NCBI RefSeq assembly: GCF_000517065.1
Contig: NZ_KI912105.1
Location: 398,396-462,395, forward strand
Length of the DNA stretch: 64,000 nt
Reading direction: 5' to 3'
Origin: Alkaliflexus imshenetskii DSM 15055
GTDB lineage: Bacteria; Bacteroidota; Bacteroidia; Bacteroidales; Marinilabiliaceae
Shown here: piece after piece, positions 9,156 to 18,709 of the stretch
Layout of the letters: every line of letters starts with the position of its first letter
Numbering within the stretch: position 1 is the stretch's first letter
Notes under the pieces: generated by a model
Seen by the model: only the letters and a program-made list of their open reading frames with translations
What the model was told of the DNA's origin: nothing
Databases searched by the model: none
Position numbers and translations under genes: made by a program

Positions 9156-11735
9156 ATGAAACACTCTACCCTCTCCCTGCTGTTCCTATTTCTCATAAAC
9201 CTCTCGGGCTTTGCGGAACAAATAAGCGAAACCACTGCTAAAATAGTTGGTATAAACTTCATTACCACAACAAGCAATTCTGACATTCTGAAGAACTCCC
9301 GGGATCTTGAGCTTGTTTTTAAAGCAGTGTCAACCAGCGGACAATTAAAATCAACATCATCTGAAATCACTCTTTTTTATGTATTTAACACCAGCGCACC
9401 TGGATTTGTGATTGTTGCCGGCGACGACAATGTGACACCCATACTGGCCTACTCAGACGAAGGCACTTTTGACCCTGATAACATGCCCGACAATGTAAAA
9501 AAATGGCTGGAAGCGTATAAGAAACAAGTTCAACACATCATTACCCATGGAATTAAAGCCACAAAATCGATACAATCGGAATGGACAGCTTATCAAAATG
9601 GCCTGAGCGCCCGTTCTGCGAATTTGGAATATGTAGCACCGCTTGTTAAAACCCAATGGGGGCAGCATCCTTATTACAACGATTTGTGTCCTGATGTTGC
9701 TGTAGCAGGCTGCGTTGCCACTGCAATGGCTCAAATCATGAAATACTGGAACTTTCCGGCCACAGGATTCGGATTCCATTCTTACAATCACCACGTTTAT
9801 GGCACACTCTCAGCATTTTTTGGAGACACAAACTACGACTGGACTGCGATGCCCGACATAGTAAACGCACCAAACAGCGCTGTTGCCACTTTAATGTATC
9901 ATTGCGGCGTAAGTGTAAACATGAACTATGGACCTAAAAGCAGTGGTGCATTTGTAATCTCAGACTACAGTGCTTCAGAGAACTGCGCAGAGTATGCGTT
10001 TAAATCCTATTTTGGTTACAAAAATTCACTCAAAGGCATACAGCGAATAAACTATTCGCAGGAACACTGGAACACCTTACTAAAAAACGAACTTAATGAA
10101 GGCCGACCTGTATTGTACTCCGGTTTTGGTACAGGCTCAGGCCATGCCTTTGTGTGTGATGGATATGACAGCAACAATTTCTTTCACTTCAATTGGGGAT
10201 GGGATGGCGCCTTTAATGGATACTTTTACGTCAACGCCCTGAATCCTGAAGGGGTGGGTACAGGAAAAGACGACTTCAGCAGTAAACAGATGGCAGTTAT
10301 TGGCATTGAACCCTCCTCTCCATTAAGTTTAACAGAGAGTTACGATATACGATTGTACTCCAACATCAACATGGCTAGCCAAACAATCTGGTTCCGAAAG
10401 CCCTTTGATGTCACTGTGGCTGTTGGCAATTGGGGCTCGGCAGACTTTACAGGAGAAATTGGTGCAGCAGTATATGACGCTGACAAAAAATTCCTGACCT
10501 TCCTCGGTATAAAGGAACTCAATTTAACAGGAGGATACTACCAAACATTAACGTTTAGTCATGATAATTCGCCACGGTTGGTATCAGGCACCTACTATCT
10601 GGCTTTGTTTTACCGTGTTGAGAGTGGCAACTGGACGGCTGTTAAAAATGGCAACTACCGGAACCTTTTGCAATTCCAGATAGAGTATTCGGCAACCATT
10701 GAAACCTATTCGGCATTTACAATTTCTCAAGGAGAGCTGGTGCAAGGAGAAACAGCAACCATCAATGTGGATATCCTAAACACCGGAAATGTTATGTTGG
10801 ATGAAAACTTTCGCATAAGCCTTTCTAAACTCAATGGTGATTTAGCACAAAATATCCAAGTTAGAAACACCCTTAACAATCTGCCTCCAAACCATCATTA
10901 CATAGGAGGGGTAAATTTCACCGGCACCATTACCGTAGAGCCGGGGACTTATCTACTTGAACTGGCCTACCAAACAAGAGGGACAAATGAATGGTACTAC
11001 GCCGGGAGTTCATACTACCCAAATCCGGTCTATGTCATCGTAAGAGCCCAGTCGGCGCAACCAGATGTGTATGAAGAAAACAACACTGCTGAAGAGGCCT
11101 ACCACTTACCTTTGGCCTTTTCAGATAACCACGCCCAAATAAATACCAATGGTTCAAACATCCACACTGAGAGAGATGTGGACTATTATAAATTGCACCT
11201 GCCCCAAGGAAATGATTACATCGTCCGCGCGAGATTACACGATTCATATAACAGCGACAATGGCTATGGCTATGCCTATTCGTTAGATGCAATGTTTTCA
11301 TACGCTTTGGATAGTAAAAACTGGTCCGGTACATACGACGATGTGATGAATACTGAAATAAATATTTCCAATGGCGGAACTCTCTACTTTAAAGTGGAAC
11401 CATTTTACGCCACCAGAACCGGAACATATTTACTCGATATCGCAGTTGAACGACTAACCAAAGTTAGCATTGGTGACATTCCGAAGAACGCTGAGGTAAA
11501 AATATTTCCCAATCCGGCCTCGGAAAATCTCTATATCGATTTTTCAAACGCCGATGTGCTCATAAACAATGTTGAACTGCTGAACATACAGGGGCAGGTA
11601 ATCGCATCAAAAACAGTTAGCAACAACAACACTTTAATCAACATGCCATTGCACGGCATTTCCAGTGGCACATATCTGATAAGAATCTCTTGTGAGCAAA
11701 ATGTTATAATCCAAAAGATAATCATTAGAAAATGA
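9156..11735 (+). CDS. Secreted C10-family (streptopain-like) cysteine protease with T9SS sorting domain
   Basis: 859 residues. After the signal peptide (about 1-20), a propeptide or Spi-type inhibitor region runs to about 155. The C10 catalytic domain has the nucleophile C186 in AGCVATAMAQIM, H330 in GSGHAFVCDGY, and the following FHFNWGWDG motif. Beta-sandwich domains come next. A region starting DVYEENNTAEEAYHLPL (about 630-770) resembles the pre-peptidase C-terminal (PPC) fold. The C-terminus carries a T9SS sorting domain (IFPNPASENLYIDF). It is likely exported and activated by prodomain removal to digest proteins outside the cell. The next ORF continues in the same frame after the TGA stop. 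Confidence 0.92.
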   Translation: MKHSTLSLLFLFLINLSGFAEQISETTAKIVGINFITTTSNSDILKNSRDLELVFKAVSTSGQLKSTSSEITLFYVFNTSAPGFVIVAGDDNVTPILAYSDEGTFDPDNMPDNVKKWLEAYKKQVQHIITHGIKATKSIQSEWTAYQNGLSARSANLEYVAPLVKTQWGQHPYYNDLCPDVAVAGCVATAMAQIMKYWNFPATGFGFHSYNHHVYGTLSAFFGDTNYDWTAMPDIVNAPNSAVATLMYHCGVSVNMNYGPKSSGAFVISDYSASENCAEYAFKSYFGYKNSLKGIQRINYSQEHWNTLLKNELNEGRPVLYSGFGTGSGHAFVCDGYDSNNFFHFNWGWDGAFNGYFYVNALNPEGVGTGKDDFSSKQMAVIGIEPSSPLSLTESYDIRLYSNINMASQTIWFRKPFDVTVAVGNWGSADFTGEIGAAVYDADKKFLTFLGIKELNLTGGYYQTLTFSHDNSPRLVSGTYYLALFYRVESGNWTAVKNGNYRNLLQFQIEYSATIETYSAFTISQGELVQGETATINVDILNTGNVMLDENFRISLSKLNGDLAQNIQVRNTLNNLPPNHHYIGGVNFTGTITVEPGTYLLELAYQTRGTNEWYYAGSSYYPNPVYVIVRAQSAQPDVYEENNTAEEAYHLPLAFSDNHAQINTNGSNIHTERDVDYYKLHLPQGNDYIVRARLHDSYNSDNGYGYAYSLDAMFSYALDSKNWSGTYDDVMNTEINISNGGTLYFKVEPFYATRTGTYLLDIAVERLTKVSIGDIPKNAEVKIFPNPASENLYIDFSNADVLINNVELLNIQGQVIASKTVSNNNTLINMPLHGISSGTYLIRISCEQNVIIQKIIIRK

Positions 11736-11765
11736 GACCCCTTTTATGTTAAAACAGCAAGCAAG

Positions 11766-12335
11766 TTGCTCATAAATGATAACCATTCATCGGTTAGTTA
11801 TCACCATTTATCGCACAATAACGACGGACTAAATCGCGAACGCAAAAAAAAAGCATTTACATTTAATTCTCGGTGCCTTACATTTGACTCAACAAACCTG
11901 ATTTCAATCCAAAACGTAACCAAAGTGAAAAATTATCTTGACTTTCTCCCAGGCGTCATCACTGAAAAGCTTCTGCCTGCCACCTTCGATAAAATCAAAA
12001 GTGCCGACATCAGAAATCATCTGGTCGGTTTTTACAAGGTAGTAGACAAGTTCATCGTATTTGATGAGCAATTCTCAATTGAGTACGATGTTCAGATTAT
12101 TAAATCGTCCTATGTCAGAAACAAGTTGATGCTCCTCAACTTCAGCGTATTTAATGGGTTAACAGTTGAAGCAGTGGCACTGGACTCCTATTTTTTAATG
12201 ATAAAACAGCAGACAGATGACTTCACAATCGTAGGCAACGGTATTTTAATGGACAACAAAATTCACATGAAATACACTGTTACAAAAGGCATTGATTACA
12301 CATTTGATGTAGAATCGACAATGCAGAGAATCTGA
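11766..12335 (+). CDS. Unrecognised ORF, in frame with the upstream protease stop
   Basis: This 189-codon ORF has no family that I recognise. The only plausible early start is a TTG at 11766; no ATG lies in frame until far inside. It is in the same frame as the C10 protease, with a single TGA at 11733-11735 and no further stop between them. The protein lacks a signal peptide and has mixed alpha/beta composition (for example GVITEKLLPATFDKIKSADIRNHLVGFYKVVDKFIVFD). It could be a small gene with an unusual start, the remnant of a longer gene, or a chance ORF. The regular coding-like composition after residue 40 favours a real or recently real gene. Confidence 0.4.
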   Translation: MLINDNHSSVSYHHLSHNNDGLNRERKKKAFTFNSRCLTFDSTNLISIQNVTKVKNYLDFLPGVITEKLLPATFDKIKSADIRNHLVGFYKVVDKFIVFDEQFSIEYDVQIIKSSYVRNKLMLLNFSVFNGLTVEAVALDSYFLMIKQQTDDFTIVGNGILMDNKIHMKYTVTKGIDYTFDVESTMQRI

Positions 12336-12451
12336 TTCATTTTAACCAAAGTTGTGCAGATGTAAATAATAGCCTCATGAATTTTGACAATCACAAAACA
12401 ATCTATTTAACAGAATTTAAAGCTCAATAACATCTCTCCTACTTTCTCCCA

Positions 12452-12482
12452 TTTCAATTAAGGATAAAATTGTCTAATTTTG
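12452..12482 (+). promoter_or_regulatory. Bacteroidota-type promoter for the SulP remnant
   Basis: TTTC (12452-12455), 19 nt, then TAATTTTG (12475-12482). This is one base from the TTTG-N19-TAnnTTTG consensus. The transcript would start around 12489, at or inside the hairpin at 12485-12526. Confidence 0.65.
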
Positions 12483-12484
12483 CA

Positions 12485-12526
12485 CCCTCAAAAAACAATC
12501 TTCAAAACAGATGTTTTTCTTGAGGG
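12485..12526 (+). promoter_or_regulatory. Leader hairpin at the transcript start, terminator-like
   Basis: CCCTCAAAAAA (from 12485) can pair with TTTTTCTTGAGGG (ending 12526), with one bulged C, around a loop of about 18 nt. TTTTCCCATTTT follows. It lies directly after the -7 element and 46 bp before the ATG. It may be a short attenuator or an mRNA-stabilising 5' stem (inference). Confidence 0.5.
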
Positions 12527-12572
12527 TTTTCCCATTTTACAATCTATCACCTAACACAACCGGCATCAAACC

Positions 12573-12956
12573 ATGAAGGAGATTCTAAGCTTTTTTGACT
12601 ACCGACAACAAATAAACTACAGAACTGAAATTCTCTCTGGCTTAACCGTAGCCCTTGCGCTGGTACCCGAAGCCGTAGCTTTTTCACTCATTGCCGGTTT
12701 GTCACCCCTCACCGGTTTATATGCAGCCTTTACCATTGGCTTAATCACGTCCATTTTTGGTGGTCGTCCGGGAATGATTTCCGGTGCAACCGGAGCCATT
12801 GCCATGGTAATTGTATCGCTCGTCAAAACCATCCATCTGCGCCACCTGAGCCAGGACTGTCATAAGCTCCTCCAAAATGCCGACAAAATTATTGAAGTCA
12901 ACATTATGGAAGACCCTACCTATAAAGTAGTGGTTAATAAAAAAGCGGTAAATTAG
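12573..12956 (+). pseudogene. Internally deleted SulP-family anion permease
   Basis: The 127-residue ORF joins the two ends of a SulP transporter. Residues 1-85 match the SulP N-terminus ([23 protein letters not shown], then [12 protein letters not shown] and [15 protein letters not shown]). The tail from about residue 88 ([31 protein letters not shown]) matches the extreme C-terminus of the STAS domain of the same family. Roughly 400 residues, most of the membrane domain and the STAS core, are missing, yet the frame is intact. This looks like an in-frame internal deletion with its junction near 12815-12835. It cannot be a working transporter. The promoter and leader remain. Confidence 0.75.
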
Positions 12957-12978
12957 TGCTTCGCAATATTACACGCTA

Positions 12979-13623
12979 ATGAAACCCTACCAAATAAAAT
13001 ATTACTCTCCGGTTGAAGAGATGCTCAACATCAGAAGTCATGCGCTAGGCATTCTGCTAAGTAGTATCGGGCTTCTGCTCTTGATTTATAGCGCCACGCG
13101 CAATGGCACATCGCTGCATCTGATAGCCTATGTGATTTATGGCATCAGTCAGATCGCCATATTCACAGCTTCCACGCTGTATCACAGCGCCAAACAACCA
13201 ACCCGGCGCCATCGTCTCAACATTTTTGACCATGCTGCCATTTATATATCCATAGCAGGAACCTACACGCCCTTCACTCTTTTGGTGATGGAGGGCGTTT
13301 GGGGTTGGGCAGTTTTCATCATTGTTTGGAGCATAGCACTGGCCGGCATTATTCTCAAATTCTTTTTTACCGGGCGATTTAAACTCGCCTCCACCATTGG
13401 CTATGTGGCCATGGGATGGATTATTGTCATCGCCATAAAACCGCTGGTAGCAAACCTGGCAATGCAGGGGCTATTGTGGCTGGCGGCCGGTGGATTCCTC
13501 TACACCTCAGGTGCTGTGCTTTATCAAATCAAGCGCATACCATACAACCATGCCATCTTTCACTTCTTTGTGCTTGGCGCCTTTGTATGCCATTGGATAG
13601 CGATATATTTCTATACTATCTAA
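12979..13623 (+). CDS. Hemolysin III / TrhA (PAQR-like) family membrane protein
   Basis: 214 residues with about seven transmembrane helices. Family motifs are present: the NIRSHALG start, ASTLYHS, FDHAAIYISIAGTYTPF, and the C-terminal HAIFHFFVLGAFVCHW with the conserved histidines that bind metal in PAQR relatives. Despite the name, bacterial members are mostly linked to membrane lipid homeostasis rather than lysis. It starts 22 bp after the SulP remnant, so the two probably share a transcript. Its 3' end overlaps the convergent porin gene by 4 bp. Confidence 0.9.
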   Translation: MKPYQIKYYSPVEEMLNIRSHALGILLSSIGLLLLIYSATRNGTSLHLIAYVIYGISQIAIFTASTLYHSAKQPTRRHRLNIFDHAAIYISIAGTYTPFTLLVMEGVWGWAVFIIVWSIALAGIILKFFFTGRFKLASTIGYVAMGWIIVIAIKPLVANLAMQGLLWLAAGGFLYTSGAVLYQIKRIPYNHAIFHFFVLGAFVCHWIAIYFYTI

Positions 13624-14879
13624 TTAAATAGTCTTGGCGTAAGGTTCAGTTGCAGGTAAAAGAAGTGAGAGAACTTGTCATTTGCAACGCCTTGGATCTG
13701 TTTCAGGGTTTCGGTTGGAAGCATAAAGCACCATCCTCCTTCGAGCATTGCCCAAGGCTGAAACCTGTAGCGAGCCACCAGGTCGCTCTCAAAGCCAAGC
13801 CCTTTATCAGATAGTGTATTGGCATTGGTTTGTGCCAACTGAAAATGATGCGCCCGATAGAGCAAACTGGTTTTTTCTGAGATGCGGTAATTAAGGCCGG
13901 CGTACACATTCATCAATCCACCCTGACTGGTGTGAGGGCCAAACGCCCTGAAGTAATCCAGAAACCCGAAAAAGCCATGTCGTGTGCGGTAAAGCGGGTC
14001 AAACAAGTTGTCGGTGGTTTGCTCTGCCCCCACCTTGCTGTTTCCCGACAGATAACTGAAACCGGCCACCGGGGTCAAATCGCCCACTTTGAGAGCAATT
14101 TCGCCATCTGCCAATACAGCACTGACATCGGTGCCCGCCTGATTTTTGCCATACTGATAATAGAAGTTGCCTTTAAGACTCAGGTCACCTTTGGCATAAT
14201 CGGCATAAACACCTGTGGTATTTCTAAAATTGAGTTTATTGGTATCCGGAGTGCGGGTAACTCCGGCCAATACGTGTAGCAACGACAAGCCGATGTTTTC
14301 AAACCTGCGGTTTAGCCACAAAAAATTGAAGGTCTTAAAACGGTTCACCGGATAGGGATTCTCTGCCAACTGCGCATCAAGCGAATTCCATGAAGTTGCC
14401 AAATGTACGTTCCAGTCGCCAGCGAGTGTTTTCAGCACCATGGCATCGTTGGTAGGGGGATTTTGCAGCCAGTCGATATCTGAAATTAAGCTCAGGTTGT
14501 CGTAAGCAAATTTCTGGCGCCCCACTGACAGCCAGCCGTTCTCACTCAGACGAATTTCGGCGTAAGCCTCAAACAAATCGAGCGAGGCATCGCTGCCATA
14601 AAACCCGGCATAGCTTGCAGTTTGGTCATCGCCCCAGATGCGCACGTCCTGAGGCGTGAACACCAGTTTCAGGTTCTCAGACTGGTAGGCAAACCGCAAT
14701 CTGCTGCGTTGCGACATGTGAACATGCGAGTTGTCACCCTCAGCGGCCAGTTGCCAGAAACCGTTACGCACTTCAAAGCGGTTGCGCAGTTGGGCATCAA
14801 TGGTAAATTGTGCCACAGATTGGTGCATAAAAGCCAATCCCATCAGCACCAAAACGGAAGAAATCAGATTTTTTTTCAT
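13620..14879 (-). CDS. Outer-membrane porin-like protein, alginate-export family
   Basis: 419 residues with a signal peptide ending at about 23 (MHQSVAQF). The rest alternates short beta strands in the pattern of an outer-membrane barrel. The motifs SRLRFAYQSENLKLVFTPQDVR and LFEAYAEIRLSENGWLSVGRQ, and the later repeated strands, resemble the alginate_exp (AlgE-like) family common in Bacteroidota. The substrate is unknown, and the family name does not prove alginate export. It is monocistronic. The leader on the minus strand is an ATCTAA-type microrepeat. Confidence 0.75.
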   Translation of the reverse strand: MKKNLISSVLVLMGLAFMHQSVAQFTIDAQLRNRFEVRNGFWQLAAEGDNSHVHMSQRSRLRFAYQSENLKLVFTPQDVRIWGDDQTASYAGFYGSDASLDLFEAYAEIRLSENGWLSVGRQKFAYDNLSLISDIDWLQNPPTNDAMVLKTLAGDWNVHLATSWNSLDAQLAENPYPVNRFKTFNFLWLNRRFENIGLSLLHVLAGVTRTPDTNKLNFRNTTGVYADYAKGDLSLKGNFYYQYGKNQAGTDVSAVLADGEIALKVGDLTPVAGFSYLSGNSKVGAEQTTDNLFDPLYRTRHGFFGFLDYFRAFGPHTSQGGLMNVYAGLNYRISEKTSLLYRAHHFQLAQTNANTLSDKGLGFESDLVARYRFQPWAMLEGGWCFMLPTETLKQIQGVANDKFSHFFYLQLNLTPRLFN

Positions 14880-14892
14880 AGGGAATAGTTAA

Positions 14893-14945
14893 TAGATATG
14901 AGATATTTAGATGTTAGATAAATAGATGTTAGATGATTAGATGCG
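14893..14945. repeat. TAGATGTT-type microrepeat upstream of the porin
   Basis: Seven near-identical 7-8 nt units in a row on the + strand (TAGATATG, AGATATT, TAGATGT, TAGATAAA, TAGATGT, TAGATGAT, TAGATGCG). The array begins 14 bp upstream of the porin start codon. It lies where leader length, translation or promoter spacing could be affected by slippage. Confidence 0.65.
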
Positions 14946-15103
14946 ATGATATCATTTGAAGCTATCTACGCCTTTTAACTCACCATCGTTCCAAAAATAT
15001 TACATCAATCCATCATTTTTCATCAAATGGAAAACCGTATAAAGCTTCAATCAGAATCTGGAAATCTCTTATCTTACCCACTCAACAGCTCTTATCCAAT
15101 CAA

Positions 15104-16081
15104 CTACTCCACTAAAGATGCCAATTCCTCAGCCAGCTCTTCTGCTTTCAAGTTTTGTCCGATAATTGTTCCATCGGGCGCAATCAGAAAATTTGATGGA
15201 ATGTGGCGCACACCATAAACCTGAGCGGGACGGCTATCCCAAAACTTCAGATCCGATACATTCACCCACTCATGCAACCCCTCACTCTCAATGGCATTTA
15301 TCCAGCTGGAGGCATCAAAATCGAGTGAAACAGCCACCACCTTAAATCCGGTGTGCTTGAAATTCTCATACACATCGCGCAGACGGGGAATCTCTCGGCG
15401 GCAAGGCCCACACCACGATGCCCAAAATTCCAAAAGCAGATAATCGCCCAGATAATCGGAGAAGCGCACTTCGATGCCGTCCAAATCGCTCACTGAAAAA
15501 TCAAGGTATGCATTGCCGGGCTCCACCCGACGTTTGGAGGCAATGGTTTCGCGCAACTCTTTGACAAACGACAAATCCTCCATCGATGCATCTGCAAAGG
15601 ACAAGCTTCGTTCAAGTTCGTCGGCCGATAAGCCTGTTGGATAATCTCTGTAAAGTATATAGAGCGGAACGGGCGACAACGGATTGGCCTGAATAAACGA
15701 GTCAATGTCAAAACCGGCCCTATGCTGCTGGTAATACTCAAAAAGCGCCTGGGGAGCCGAACCATTAACGACAATGTTTCGGGTGTCAGCCACATCAATC
15801 TCTACATTTATGGAGCTATTATCGAGCCACACATACCAGGTTTGAAAGCGGGTAGTATCAAGCGTTAAGCCGTACAAGTCGGCCCTGTTCAAACGGCCAT
15901 CGAAACTAAACCGGCCATTATTAATCACGGCCGAATCCACAGTGAAAAACATTTTATTGCGGAAATGACGCAAATAGATGGTGCCTGACTCGGCATTTAT
16001 ACGGCCTTCCACCTTGTAACCTTCTGTTTGGCTGCACGAAATCAGCAAAGGAAGTAACAGAATCAATAACAATCTCATCAT
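15104..16081 (-). CDS. Thioredoxin-like lipoprotein (DUF4369 + TlpA/ResA-type domain)
   Basis: 325 residues. The N-terminus is a lipoprotein signal (LLISC, Cys16). A DUF4369-like beta-rich domain follows (about 20-120), then a helical linker. A TlpA/ResA-type thioredoxin domain (about 190-325) contains the redox pair C224-G-P-C227 in FWASWCGPC and the cis-Pro segment near HIPSNFLIAPDG. The protein should sit on the periplasmic side of a membrane and reduce or exchange disulfides. This arrangement is common in Bacteroidota, where specific partners are mostly unknown. It lies alone between the porin and metY. Confidence 0.9.
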   Translation of the reverse strand: MMRLLLILLLPLLISCSQTEGYKVEGRINAESGTIYLRHFRNKMFFTVDSAVINNGRFSFDGRLNRADLYGLTLDTTRFQTWYVWLDNSSINVEIDVADTRNIVVNGSAPQALFEYYQQHRAGFDIDSFIQANPLSPVPLYILYRDYPTGLSADELERSLSFADASMEDLSFVKELRETIASKRRVEPGNAYLDFSVSDLDGIEVRFSDYLGDYLLLEFWASWCGPCRREIPRLRDVYENFKHTGFKVVAVSLDFDASSWINAIESEGLHEWVNVSDLKFWDSRPAQVYGVRHIPSNFLIAPDGTIIGQNLKAEELAEELASLVE

Positions 16082-16167
16082 TTAAATATTAGTAATTATA
16101 CAAAACAACATCAAATGTGCATCAAGTTAAATTAGCACAAATTTACCTGATTAGCAACCAATGGCAA

Positions 16168-16199
16168 AATGCACACCGTAACGTTTCACGATGTGCATT
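16168..16199 (-). terminator. Hairpin after metY, possible terminator
   Basis: AATGCACACCGT (16168-16179) and ACGATGTGCATT (16188-16199) are complementary at 11 of 12 positions around an 8-nt loop. On the minus strand it lies about 35 nt after the metY stop and is followed by TTTTGCC, a poor U-tract. The GTGCAT core resembles the stem at 412-443. Confidence 0.5.
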
Positions 16200-16232
16200 C
16201 GGAAAAAAAAGAATAACAATGTCAAAAACAAA

Positions 16233-17552
<1,320 letters not shown>

Positions 17553-17603
17553 TTAATTATTCTCTAAACATTTAATAAAAGATATGGTTGCAACAGCTGC
17601 TCA

Positions 17604-18056
17604 TTAATTCAGAGACACTCTCTGACCAAGGCTTATGCTGACAGGCGTTGGGTTGGCAAGGTTATCATTCACAGGACAACGGTTTTCAACTACCTCAATC
17701 CATTTTTCTATTGTGGCCTGGTCGGCATCGCTATCCAAATCAAGCTTAACCTTAATGCCTTGAAAGCCGGCCCGCTCATCATTTGAAAGACCAAGGAATC
17801 TGGCCGGATTTATATCTCCGGAGACTTCAACAGAGAGCTTATGAATGGTGAAGCCCAACTCCTTAGCCACGATGTGTGCCACCACATTTAAACATCCGGC
17901 ATATCCGGCAAGAATGTACTCCACCGGATTAGCCCCGGCGTCTGTGCCATTTAGTTGTGCCGGCTCATCCACCACAATACTGAATTGACGTGCCTCCACA
18001 TCCAGACGTGTCTCATTTTTGTTTGTTCCGTTTACAGAAAAAGTAAGTTTAGACAT
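17604..18056 (-). CDS. OsmC/Ohr-family peroxide-handling protein
   Basis: 150 residues. The two redox cysteines of the OsmC/Ohr fold are present: C55 in the AGYAGCLNVVAHIVAKELG helix and C127 in NRCPVNDNLANPTPV. By family knowledge such proteins reduce organic hydroperoxides, although many YhfA-like members have unproven substrates. It sits directly upstream of metY, which suggests a sulfur- or redox-related role. A palindromic candidate operator lies about 115-140 bp upstream (18172-18197). Confidence 0.88.
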   Translation of the reverse strand: MSKLTFSVNGTNKNETRLDVEARQFSIVVDEPAQLNGTDAGANPVEYILAGYAGCLNVVAHIVAKELGFTIHKLSVEVSGDINPARFLGLSNDERAGFQGIKVKLDLDSDADQATIEKWIEVVENRCPVNDNLANPTPVSISLGQRVSLN

Positions 18057-18709
18057 GTTATCTCGTTTAAGGTTTTTTAATTATGAATTACTGCACCAAA
18101 ACAATCACGTTTTGATACTTACAAAGATGTCAGCTTTGAAAACTTCCTGAAATCCCACAGATGTGGCATTTTATATACCATAAAAAGGGTATATACCACT
18201 TATGGAAACCAATAAAATTACATCAACGATAATTGGCTGTTTAACAACAAAAAAAAACTGCTTATCAAAGAAAAGCGTAAAGGACATTAGTTCTTCATAA
18301 ATTTGAAGTACAATTTTACAACATGCTTAAAGCCTCTGAATTACAACAAATAAAATTCATCTTCCGGTTTACTTCACGGAGGCTCTTACCATTTAATTCA
18401 AGCAAACGTGCCATTAATAAGACCTATGTACAAACATTTTGTGCGTTTTGGAATCGACCATACACTTGATCCTTTCAAATTTACCCACCTCGCCTTCAAC
18501 CCTTTGTAAGGAAATACATTACCGGCACAACATCGCTTTACTCACCAAAGAGTAAAAATTGCATAAAACCTCAGGTCATCAACATCCTAAGGTCAGTGAA
18601 ACTGCAAAACAGCGCCATTATTCGGTATGTATAACAACAACTACACAATTCTGGAAACATTGGAATCAGATAGTGTTACCAAACACTGGTACAACTAACC
18701 CAAAAGAAA
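18057..18709. other. Divergent intergenic region, 650 bp, no gene seen
   Basis: Apart from the dyad at 18172-18197 I see no supported gene. A 63-codon ORF around 18559 has no coding character. No SAM riboswitch consensus was recognised upstream of the sulfur genes. The size is large for simple promoters, so a small RNA is possible but unsupported. Confidence 0.4.
18172..18197. promoter_or_regulatory. Candidate operator upstream of osmC-metY
   Basis: TATATACC (18172-18179) is inverted as GGTATATA (18188-18195), and the second copy is itself part of the palindrome GGTATATACC. The ATACC/GGTAT dyad resembles sites of Rrf2-type regulators that often control sulfur and redox genes, but no regulator has been identified here. 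Confidence 0.45.
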
